23,785 nt of DNA from a virus. Position 1 is the stretch's first letter. Each line of letters begins with the position of its first letter. The translations under genes and the position numbers were made by a program. The stretch covers positions 1-23,785 of the IMG/VR virus record IMGVR_UViG_3300033155_000058; one strand, 5' to 3'. The notes below the pieces were generated by a model. The model was given only the letters and a program-made list of their open reading frames with translations. It searched no databases and was not told the DNA's origin. Shown here in pieces: positions 1 through 6,107 of the stretch.

Positions 1-46
1 ATGTTATGGTATGAGAATATTATTATATGAGTATATTAGAATATTA

Positions 47-69
47 GGGGTGGGCAGGGGGTCGGGGGG
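47..69 (+). other. G-rich tract, possible G-quadruplex
   Basis: Four runs of guanine lie close together: 4 G at 47-50, 3 G at 52-54, 5 G at 57-61 and 6 G at 64-69. They are separated by loops of 1 to 2 bases (T, CA, TC). This fits the canonical pattern of four runs of at least three G with short loops. The surrounding sequence is very AT-rich, so the tract stands out. Its function is unknown. It lies about 65 bases upstream of a predicted promoter and could affect the end of an upstream transcript, replication or packaging. These roles are inference only. Confidence 0.5.
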
Positions 70-130
70 TACCACTCTCTATGCATAGCCCCTCAATATT
101 TTCTATCCAAAATTCTCCCCTACTAAGTAT

Positions 131-200
131 TTACTGGCACTTTCTCCAGAATACTGGTATAAGTATATATTTACTCAGTGTTGTTAAGTATACTAGAAAT
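131..200 (+). repeat. promoter-containing element, copy A
   Basis: This block of about 70 bases recurs at 9695-9763. The two copies share the opening 13 bases TTACTGGCACTTT, then a CTGGTATA block, an AT-rich run, and the closing 14 bases AGTATACTAGAAAT. The spacing is conserved to within one base. Copy A precedes the tRNA and fibre cassette and copy B precedes the capsid genes. Recurrence only in these two intergenic gaps suggests a shared regulatory element rather than chance. Confidence 0.8.
134..163 (+). promoter_or_regulatory. sigma-70-type extended -10 promoter ahead of tRNA and fibre genes
   Basis: A -35-like CTGGCA (134-139) is followed by an 18-base spacer and a -10 TATAAG (158-163). 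TGG immediately precedes the -10 and supplies the TGn extension. Transcription would start near 170 and run through the inverted repeat, the tRNA and the adhesion genes. Copy B at 9698-9727 has the same hexamer, spacer and TGG, which is the best support. No promoter assay or transcript data are available. The conserved TTACTGGCACTTT block could also be read by a phage-encoded factor. Confidence 0.6.
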
Positions 201-281
201 CTCTCCCAAAGGTCGGGAAGAGCAAGAGAACGAATAAAAGAATAAAGACGACATGTCTAGTATCGTTAGTATACTTAACAA
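181..281. repeat. 15-base perfect inverted repeat with 71-base spacer
   Basis: Arm 181-195 (TTGTTAAGTATACTA) is the exact reverse complement of arm 267-281. Each arm contains the 8-base palindrome AGTATACT (187-194 and 268-275). The same palindrome recurs at 9750-9757 in the other promoter element. In RNA the arms could form a long stem ending 5 bases before the tRNA. In DNA they could be paired protein-binding sites just downstream of a predicted start. The sequence does not decide between these readings. Confidence 0.7.
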
Positions 282-286
282 TCAAT

Positions 287-362
287 GCCAGTATAGCTCA
301 GATGATAGAGCACCTCTTTTGTAGTGAGGATGTCAGGGGTTTGAATCCTCTTACTGGCTCCA
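287..362 (+). tRNA. tRNA-Thr (anticodon UGU), CCA encoded
   Basis: A full cloverleaf can be drawn. The acceptor stem is 287-293 with 352-358 (7 bp), the D stem is 296-299 with 308-311, the anticodon stem is 313-317 with 325-329, and the T stem is 335-339 with 347-351 around a TTTGAAT loop. The anticodon loop is 318-324 with TGT at 320-322, which reads ACA (Thr). The anticodon stem has one U-U mismatch at its loop end (317/325). The discriminator is T359 and CCA follows at 360-362. The sequence resembles bacterial tRNA-Thr(UGU) in the anticodon loop and D stem. It sits inside the predicted leader of the fibre operon, so it would have to be cut out of that transcript. By hand count 14 of 27 Thr codons in the next gene are ACA. 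Confidence 0.9.
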
Positions 363-379
363 ACTTGCAAGAGGCTAGT

Positions 380-460
380 TCCTGTGCCTAGGTCAACTTA
401 GAACAAACAGGACGACAATTTAAATATGCCCCTCTCCTCTTAGCCTAGCTTACGAGGGGG
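380..460 (+). other. leader segment with two possible hairpins
   Basis: Between the tRNA and the first gene I see no open reading frame. Two modest hairpins can be drawn. One pairs TCCTGT (380-385) with ACAGGA (407-412), with a short inner CTAG/CTTAG pairing. The other pairs CCCCTC (429-434) with GAGGGG (454-459). Neither is followed by a T run, so I do not call them terminators. They may be processing or translation-control structures, or chance. The ribosome site of the first gene (AGAGGT near 471) lies just after the second hairpin. Confidence 0.3.
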
Positions 461-481
461 TTCTCACAATAAGAGGTACTG

Positions 482-1282
482 ATGGCTCAATACAATGATG
501 ACTTAATGGCAGCTCTCAGGGAGGCAGGGTATGATTTCCCTCTCAACCAAGCTCTCTACAATATGTACAGGGATGGGGGATATGTAGGGACATTGAACGA
601 AATGGCTCTAGCAGTCAGGATAGAGACAGGTGGGTCGGATATGTTCCCTATCCTCTCTGCAACCGAGTATCTGATTAGCTGTGGCCCAAGTGCTGATATA
701 ATTTACTTCCATGATGGTCTAACATCAGCTATCTCCTCATCCTTTGCTTCACCTGCTGGCTCCCCAGTAGCCGTGGCATTTGATGGCACTAACTTAATCA
801 GTATGTGTTCTGCTACTACGTCAATATACATCCATGATGGTATCACCTCAGCAACAACATCGTCTTTCGCAACGCCAAGTGTGAATCCCAACTCAATGGC
901 TTTCGATGGGGCTAATTTAATTAGCAGTGATGCCAACACGGATTTAATTTACATACACAGCGGGGTAACATCCACTATATCATCTTCTTTTGCTGCCCCT
1001 AGTACGAACCCTCGGGGTATGGGTATTAGCGGGAGTGACTTAATTAGTAGTGATACAAGCACAGATTTAATTTATATACATAGTGGAATCACTTCAACAA
1101 TCGCCTCTTCTTTCAGCGCACCAGCAACAAACCCAAGAGGGATGGCTGTTTCTAGTGGGGACTTAATAAGTTGTGACTACTCTTCATCACTAATATATCT
1201 ACATAGCGGCATTACATCTACCGTGGCATCATCCTTCAGTGCGCCAACTGGAACACCAACTGGCTTAACAACAGCATCATAG
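482..1282 (+). CDS. repeat protein, probable five-bladed beta-propeller adhesion protein
   Basis: This is a 266-residue protein. Residues 1-60 form a non-repeated N-terminal segment that begins MAQYNDDLMAALREAGYDFP, probably an attachment domain. From residue 64 to the end there are five repeats of exactly 41 residues, each starting with Leu-Ile-Ser (at 64, 105, 146, 187 and 228). The core pattern is LIS-x5-LIYIHSG-ITST-x-SSF-xAP-xx-NP-x-GMA. Pro-x-Gly-Met-Ala followed by Asp-Gly-x-Asn resembles blade signatures of NHL- and SMP30-like propellers, so I infer a five-bladed propeller, a fold used by some carbohydrate-binding lectins. It is the first gene of the fibre operon, downstream of the promoter and tRNA, with AGAGGT upstream of ATG. 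A role in receptor binding at the virion surface is inferred. I do not recognise a named family. Confidence 0.75.
   Translation: MAQYNDDLMAALREAGYDFPLNQALYNMYRDGGYVGTLNEMALAVRIETGGSDMFPILSATEYLISCGPSADIIYFHDGLTSAISSSFASPAGSPVAVAFDGTNLISMCSATTSIYIHDGITSATTSSFATPSVNPNSMAFDGANLISSDANTDLIYIHSGVTSTISSSFAAPSTNPRGMGISGSDLISSDTSTDLIYIHSGITSTIASSFSAPATNPRGMAVSSGDLISCDYSSSLIYLHSGITSTVASSFSAPTGTPTGLTTAS
671..1279 (+). repeat. five in-frame 123-base coding repeats
   Basis: The five 41-residue units of the first fibre-cassette gene correspond to tandem 123-base units, with no insertion or deletion between units; the last is cut short at 39 residues by the stop codon. Units 3, 4 and 5 are the most alike (LIYIHSG or LIYLHSG, SSF, AP). 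Nucleotide identity has partly decayed at third positions, so these are old duplications held to one length by selection on the fold. Confidence 0.85.
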
Positions 1283-1296
1283 AGAGGCAGCAACCC

Positions 1297-1539
1297 ATGA
1301 AATATATGAAAATAACAATTACGAAAGAAGTCGCAAATGGCGGGTTTTTATATATCCATCCCCCAGAATACGATAAAAATAAAATAGTAGGTGTCTATGA
1401 GCATAAAGGCCATCTTACAGAATCCTGTTATGGGGTAACTTCTGATGATTTTCCCGAGACTGACCTGATGGTGGTCATCACACAAGAAGATTATGATGCT
1501 GCCGTCGCAGCAATCAAAGCTGCTGCTGCTGCTGCTTAA
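1297..1539 (+). CDS. small hypothetical protein with polyalanine tail
   Basis: This 80-residue protein starts at ATG 1297, 14 bases after the previous stop and downstream of a GAGAGGCAG sequence. A second in-frame ATG lies three codons in, at 1306, and could be the true start. The body is a mixed beta-like segment (residues 1-65). The C-terminus is a short helix ending in six alanines encoded by six GCT codons in a row (1519-1536). I do not recognise a family. Its place between two surface proteins suggests a virion accessory or a fibre assembly factor, but this is inference from position only. Confidence 0.65.
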   Translation: MKYMKITITKEVANGGFLYIHPPEYDKNKIVGVYEHKGHLTESCYGVTSDDFPETDLMVVITQEDYDAAVAAIKAAAAAA

Positions 1540-1559
1540 TCGCGAGGTAAAGAAATTTC

Positions 1560-2972
1560 ATGGCTAAGATAACAATAGACACTATTACCAGCGGATATAA
1601 CCTATCCAAGATCAATGTAGCTCTCCAAGCTATTGTTGATGAGCTTAACGACAAAGTTCTCTATAGGGACAACCCTGTAGGGGAACCTAATGAGATGTCT
1701 AATGATTTGGACATGAACAGTAATGACATACTTAACGTAGAAAGTCTTGAATGTCAAAGTCTTCTCATCAATGGGGCAAGTATCGGTGATGCCGCCGCCT
1801 CAGCAGAGTCGTGGGCTATAGAGCCAGAAGACACTCCTGTATCGGTAGCTAATGGTGGGGATGGCACATCCACCTACTCAGCATTACATTGGGCAGCTAA
1901 AGGCTTGGCCCTCTCCACATCCTCTGATATGGCTGTGTATGAGTATACAGCTACCAGCGGTCAAACATTCTTCACAGGTGCAGACGATAATGCTAATGTC
2001 CTAGCATACACTGACGGGTCAACCATCATCACTCTTAATGGTAGTGTACTGAGCAGTGGTGACTACACGGCTACTGATGGTGTCTCTGTTCAGGTGTTAG
2101 CCGCTACTACAGGTGACATCCTACAGGTTACAGCATTCACGGAGTTCGCACTAACCAGCTCATACACTAAGCCAGAGATTAATGGTGGTGTGTCCATCAC
2201 CCCTGATATTAATGGTGGGTCTATTGCTGATGTTACTGTTGATGGAGACTTCACTGCTAACAGTGAGACAGTAACCCCTACACAGGTAGGGTATTTGAAT
2301 GATGTTACAGCAGACATCCAAGGGCAACTAGACGGTAAGGCTGCTGTAGCAGTACCTGCCGCTGCTAGTAATGTAGCTGCTCTAGATGTGAATGGTGACC
2401 TAGAGGACAGTGGTGTTACCTCCACAGAGTTAGCCATCCTTGATGGTGCTACAGTAAGTACTGCGGAACTTAACTATGTAGGAGGGGCAACCTCCTCACT
2501 ACAAGACCAGATTGATGGTATTGTGGCGGGTATGCTTCATGTTCGGGATGAGAAGACGAGTGGCACGCATGGGGGAACATTTACAAAAGATATCCAACAG
2601 ACAAGGACGTTAAACACGGTATTGACAAATCAAATCTCTGGTGCAGCACTATCCTCTAATCAAATCACGCTACCTGCTGGCACCTACTTTATAGATGCGA
2701 CCTCTCCAGGAGACCAAGTAGATAACCATAAAGCTAGGCTGTATGATATTACTAACTCTGCTACACTGATTGTAGGCACCAGTGAGGATACATCTAGCAC
2801 GCAAGGTACTACTCGCTCTATGGTTAAGGGTTTTATTACCTTAGTAGGTTCTACCGTAACGGAGCTTCAACACTTTTGTCAGACAACGCATAACACTGAG
2901 GGCTTCGGTGCTGCAACCTCCTCTGGCGATGTTGAAGTATATGCAGAGATAATTATACGGAAGATGAGCTAA
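1560..2972 (+). CDS. tail fibre protein with T7-type anchor and jelly-roll-like head
   Basis: This 470-residue fibre protein has four visible parts. Residues 1-60 match the anchor pattern common in podovirus fibres (ITIDTITSGYN, LQAIVDELND, NEMSNDLDMNSNDILNV), which attaches the fibre to the tail. Residues of about 128-200 resemble the small beta-sandwich often seen in fibre shafts (SGQTFFTGADDNAN). Residues 200-320 are low-complexity shaft repeats (TPTQVGYLNDV, STAELNYVGG). Residues from about 325 to 470 form a C-terminal head with SGTHGG, NQITLPAGTYFIDA and HKARLYDI, a pattern I associate with C1q/TNF-like jelly-roll heads at phage fibre tips. It probably acts as a trimer that binds the cell surface. 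The next gene begins 1 base after its stop. Confidence 0.85.
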   Translation: MAKITIDTITSGYNLSKINVALQAIVDELNDKVLYRDNPVGEPNEMSNDLDMNSNDILNVESLECQSLLINGASIGDAAASAESWAIEPEDTPVSVANGGDGTSTYSALHWAAKGLALSTSSDMAVYEYTATSGQTFFTGADDNANVLAYTDGSTIITLNGSVLSSGDYTATDGVSVQVLAATTGDILQVTAFTEFALTSSYTKPEINGGVSITPDINGGSIADVTVDGDFTANSETVTPTQVGYLNDVTADIQGQLDGKAAVAVPAAASNVAALDVNGDLEDSGVTSTELAILDGATVSTAELNYVGGATSSLQDQIDGIVAGMLHVRDEKTSGTHGGTFTKDIQQTRTLNTVLTNQISGAALSSNQITLPAGTYFIDATSPGDQVDNHKARLYDITNSATLIVGTSEDTSSTQGTTRSMVKGFITLVGSTVTELQHFCQTTHNTEGFGAATSSGDVEVYAEIIIRKMS

Positions 2973-2973
2973 T

Positions 2974-5055
2974 ATGACTAAATCAAGAGATAATGCTGAA
3001 TACCCTAACGAGGGTGTCACACTAGATGACACACAAACATTAACTAATAAAACACTCACTACTCCCGTCATCTCTGGTAATCTAACAACTGACGGTACTA
3101 TTGACGGGCGTGACGTAGCCACCGATGGCTCGAAGCTCGATGGTGTTGATAGTGGTGCTAAGGACGACCAGACAGGAGCAGAGATTAAAGCTGCTTATGA
3201 GGCTGAAGCAGATACTAATGCTTACGATGATAATGCTGTATCTAAGTTAGCAGGTATTGATGCTGGTGCTAAAGATGACCAAACAGGTGCAGAGATTAAA
3301 TCCGCCTATGAAGCTGAAGCTGATACTAATGTTTTTGATGATGCTGCAGTAGCTAAATTAGCAGGGGTTGGAGCAAGCCCTGATGCGTATACACAAGACG
3401 CGCCAGTATCTGTTAACCCTATTGCTACCGGCCAACAGTCCTTAGCTATGGGTGATGGCGCAATAGCTTATGAAAGGAAAAATATAACTATAGGCGAATC
3501 TGCTATTGCTGGACAAACCTCTACTGGGACTGCGGAAGAGGATGCTATTGCTATTGGAACTGATGCTAAAGCATATGAGCAGCGGGGTATATCAATCGGC
3601 GTTAGTGCTATAACAGGTAAGTCCGGAACGTCTACGGACTCACTCGCTATTGCAATCGGTGCTTCTGCAAGAGCTATAGAACTGCAGGCTATTGCAATGG
3701 GCTCGACTGCGTATGCCTTTGGCACTTACTCCATAGCCGTAGGAACTAACTCAGATGCAAGGGAACAAGACACGATTGCTATTGGCAGGTATGCCACTAC
3801 CGGTCAAACAGACGGAGCGAGTACCGAAGCGTATGCTCTGGCACTGGGGTATGGTGCTACTGCTTACGAGTTAGGGGGTATCTCAATCGGTTATAGTGCT
3901 AAATCAGGACAATCGGGTACTTCTGGCGACCCCTACGCTATTGCTATCGGATACCAAGCTGAAGCGCTAGAGGATAGCTCAATCGCTATCGGAGAAGTGA
4001 CTACGGCGAAAGGTACTGACAGTATAGCGATTGGACATGGCTCCTCAGCTAAAGACCGTAATACCATTGCGATAGGTCGATACGCCGTAGCCGGTAGAAC
4101 AATCGGCGGAGCCACCGACGAGCACACAATAGCAATCGGTTACGGGGCTCAAGCATACAATGAGTACTCCATAGCGTTCGGTTATTCAGCCGTTGCTGGA
4201 AAGTCTGGATCTTCAACCGATCCCGATAATATTGCTATTGGATACCAAGCCAGTGCAGCAGAGACGGGGTGCATCTCAATCGGAAAGTCTGCCCTTGGTC
4301 TGACCAATTCTGTTTCGGTAGGTTATAACGCAAATTCGGCTGCTGCTGCGGTTGCGGTGGGGCCTGGTGCTCAAGGACATGAACAAGATTGTGTTGCTCT
4401 TGGTAATGGTGCAAAAGCTGGGAAGTACTTAGGAACCACTGGATATCGGGCTATCGCAATAGGCAAAGGCGCGTATGCTACTGAGCAGGGTTGTGTCGCG
4501 ATAGGTGATGCAGTCTATTGTGGTAATAACGGCTCTTCGGCCTCCTTCGGAGTATCCGTCGGTACAAATTCGGATGCGCGTGCAGTGCAAACGGTCGCAT
4601 TAGGTTATAACTCACAAGCTCTTGAACAATACTCTATATCCATAGGCGGCGATTCCCAAGCAGGGCAGACCGCGGCTGGCGGTGTTGAGATAAATACTAT
4701 CGCCCTGGGACGTGCGGCAAAAGCGTATGAACTTGGTGGTATCGCCATAGGCTATCAGGCTACGACAGGAGTTACCTCTGCGACTGCTGATCCTTATGGT
4801 ATCGCCATAGGGTATCAAGCACAAGCTACTGGCGCGCAATCTATGGCTTTAGGCTACAGCGTCTCTACTGCTGTAGATAATGAAACGGTTATAGGAGCAG
4901 GTGGTTCTGTTGCTATGAAGTTAGACTTAGATAGTACTGCTGGTAATACTCGTATGTTCTTGTATGATGTTGATAACGGAACGCTTGAAAGAGTAACTGT
5001 TGGTGCTGCTGATTCTGGTGGTGCCGGATATAAAGTATTAAGAATACCTAATTAA
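2974..5055 (+). CDS. long tail fibre with YadA-like (Hep/Hag) beta-roll stalk
   Basis: This 693-residue fibre protein starts 1 base after the upstream fibre gene. Residues 1-55 contain QTLTNKTLTTPVI, a common fibre shaft phrase. Residues 54-130 carry two copies of KLxGxDxGAKDDQTGAEIK-x-AYEAEADTN, a repeat widely seen in phage fibres. Residues of about 152-640 are some two dozen units built on an SIAIG core (IAIG, ISIG, VALG) preceded by alanine. This is the signature of the YadA-type head of trimeric bacterial adhesins, which folds as a left-handed beta-roll. Residues 640-693 form a C-terminal cap ending ADSGGAGYKVLRIPN, a typical fibre end. There is no signal peptide or membrane anchor, as expected of a virion protein. 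It probably forms an elongated trimeric spike for host recognition. Confidence 0.88.
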   Translation: MTKSRDNAEYPNEGVTLDDTQTLTNKTLTTPVISGNLTTDGTIDGRDVATDGSKLDGVDSGAKDDQTGAEIKAAYEAEADTNAYDDNAVSKLAGIDAGAKDDQTGAEIKSAYEAEADTNVFDDAAVAKLAGVGASPDAYTQDAPVSVNPIATGQQSLAMGDGAIAYERKNITIGESAIAGQTSTGTAEEDAIAIGTDAKAYEQRGISIGVSAITGKSGTSTDSLAIAIGASARAIELQAIAMGSTAYAFGTYSIAVGTNSDAREQDTIAIGRYATTGQTDGASTEAYALALGYGATAYELGGISIGYSAKSGQSGTSGDPYAIAIGYQAEALEDSSIAIGEVTTAKGTDSIAIGHGSSAKDRNTIAIGRYAVAGRTIGGATDEHTIAIGYGAQAYNEYSIAFGYSAVAGKSGSSTDPDNIAIGYQASAAETGCISIGKSALGLTNSVSVGYNANSAAAAVAVGPGAQGHEQDCVALGNGAKAGKYLGTTGYRAIAIGKGAYATEQGCVAIGDAVYCGNNGSSASFGVSVGTNSDARAVQTVALGYNSQALEQYSISIGGDSQAGQTAAGGVEINTIALGRAAKAYELGGIAIGYQATTGVTSATADPYGIAIGYQAQATGAQSMALGYSVSTAVDNETVIGAGGSVAMKLDLDSTAGNTRMFLYDVDNGTLERVTVGAADSGGAGYKVLRIPN
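3427..4893 (+). repeat. YadA-like beta-roll repeat array with 97-residue higher-order period
   Basis: The array of SIAIG-type turns in the long fibre is organised at a second level. Short 14-residue turns alternate with turns carrying an extra Gly/Ser/Thr loop. Comparable starts are at Tyr201 (YEQRGISIG), Tyr298 (YELGGISIG), Tyr395 (YNEYSIAFG), Tyr501 (YATEQGCVAIG) and Tyr585 (YELGGIAIG). The first two intervals are exactly 97 residues, and the later ones are 106 and 84. This points to block duplication followed by local gain and loss of turns. Confidence 0.8.
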
Positions 5056-5072
5056 TTTAAAGGAAATTAATC

Positions 5073-5399
5073 ATGCCTATTACACCTGTATTACCGATAG
5101 AAGTTAAGCACGAAGTCGTCACTGCCGATACGGTAAAAATAAATGGGGTCTATATTGACATCCCTGTAGAAGGGGGTTCTCCTGTTGTAGCTGTTGGAAT
5201 TTCTTATGGAAGTAAACAGCCAGATGGTTCTATCTCTTATGTTGAGCATAAGCGAATTACCATTGGAGACCCTGCAGACTTATCAAAAGTAATGTCTACA
5301 GTAACATCAGGGAAAACTTTGTACGAAGAAATTAAAGCTACTGTTTACAACTATCTTATGGATGCTGGTATTGTACCAGCCGATTCCGTAGTTTCTTAA
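5073..5399 (+). CDS. hypothetical protein closing the fibre cassette
   Basis: This 108-residue protein starts at ATG 5073 after an AAAGGAAATT ribosome site. It opens with MPITPVLPIEVKHEVV and looks like a small beta-rich domain (residues 10-75) followed by one helix (80-100). I do not recognise it. Its position directly after two fibre genes would fit a fibre chaperone, a small virion protein or a fibre cap, but nothing in the sequence settles this. An inverted repeat CTTAAC/GTTAAG (5395-5400 / 5417-5422) spans its stop codon and the ribosome site of the next gene. Confidence 0.7.
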   Translation: MPITPVLPIEVKHEVVTADTVKINGVYIDIPVEGGSPVVAVGISYGSKQPDGSISYVEHKRITIGDPADLSKVMSTVTSGKTLYEEIKATVYNYLMDAGIVPADSVVS

Positions 5400-5430
5400 C
5401 TATCAACCGACAATTCGTTAAGGAGATGTT

Positions 5431-5937
5431 GTGGAATTTATTCCTAATAAAAAAGATCTAGAAGATGTCATGGGTCGCCCCCTCACACAAGGTCTCTTCT
5501 TAGAAGTGAACTACGACCCTGAGGTTGCAATTTATTCGCTGAAGGATTATGACCATGTGTATGAGGGAAAGACCTTCCCTTCCTTAAAGAGACTCTTCCT
5601 CCAAATGGAAGACTTGATTGAGTATGACTTTGCGTCCACCTACCTCCTAAGCTGGAACCATTGGCAGAGGATCTGTAACAACAAGATCTTTACAAAGAAG
5701 GTGGGGGAGTGGAGAGTCGAACTCGAACTCAAGATTCGTAGCCAAGCTGTTAGCGATATCATTAATATGACTGCTGAGGAAAAGAGTTTCCAAGCAGCTA
5801 AGTGGTTAGCAGATAAAGGTTGGGATAAGCGAGGTGCTGGTCGACCCAGTAAAGAACAAGTCGAAAGAGAGAGCGGTATGCAACGAGCTCTTCAAGATGA
5901 ATACGGTGCTGATGTTCAGCGACTCTTTAAAAAATAG
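5431..5937 (+). CDS. terS: terminase small subunit
   Basis: This 168-residue protein starts with GTG, chosen because AAGGAG lies 5 bases upstream (5420-5425). It sits just before the large terminase, separated by one small gene. The C-terminal part (residues 122-147: AAKWLADKGW, KRGAGRPSKEQVERE) matches a phrase I recall from small terminases of marine podoviruses. The basic GRPSK stretch is a plausible DNA or partner contact. A helix-turn-helix is not obvious by eye. The protein would recognise phage DNA and direct the large subunit to it. The ribosome site partly overlaps a weak hairpin (5395-5422), so some translational control is possible. Confidence 0.75.
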   Translation: MEFIPNKKDLEDVMGRPLTQGLFLEVNYDPEVAIYSLKDYDHVYEGKTFPSLKRLFLQMEDLIEYDFASTYLLSWNHWQRICNNKIFTKKVGEWRVELELKIRSQAVSDIINMTAEEKSFQAAKWLADKGWDKRGAGRPSKEQVERESGMQRALQDEYGADVQRLFKK

Positions 5938-5948
5938 AGGTAGAGATA

Positions 5949-6098
5949 ATGGCTATTAAGAAGAAAGCGAAAAAGAAAGACCCTAAAAAAGGTAAAGGCA
6001 TGGCTGAAAGAACAGCGATGACTATCGTAGAACGCCGTAAGAAGAATTGCCAAGCTTCTGGTATGAAGTGGAATGCAAAAACTATGAGATGTAGCTAA
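5949..6098 (+). CDS. small lysine-rich protein between the terminase genes
   Basis: This 49-residue open frame starts at ATG 5949, 11 bases after the small terminase stop and preceded by GAGGTAGAG. It stops 9 bases before the large terminase. Residues 3-16 are almost all lysine (MAIKKKAKKKDPKKGKG). The C-terminal half carries NCQASGMKWNAKTMRCS with two cysteines. Its clean ribosome site and tight packing between two real genes make it a likely gene. The strong positive charge suggests nucleic acid binding, perhaps in packaging, but this is inference. Confidence 0.65.
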   Translation: MAIKKKAKKKDPKKGKGMAERTAMTIVERRKKNCQASGMKWNAKTMRCS

Positions 6099-6107
6099 GG
6101 AGTTCTT

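Noticed and set aside
134-163. Sigma-54 promoter suggested by TGGCAC
   Set aside because: The required GC element about 10-12 bases downstream of GG is missing in both copies, while extended -10 spacing is the same in both.
351-362. Integration core: TTACTGGC is shared by the tRNA 3' end and the two promoter elements
   Set aside because: Only 8 bases match, no integrase is visible, and the match is explained as well by chance and the promoter repeat.
3134-3350. CRISPR-like direct repeats
   Set aside because: The two repeats are in-frame copies of a common fibre motif (GAKDDQTGAEIK), diverged mostly at third codon positions, with no spacers.
5395-5422. Terminator between the fibre cassette and the small terminase
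   Set aside because: The CTTAAC/GTTAAG pairing is only 6 bp with a 16-base loop and no T run. At most it masks part of a ribosome site.
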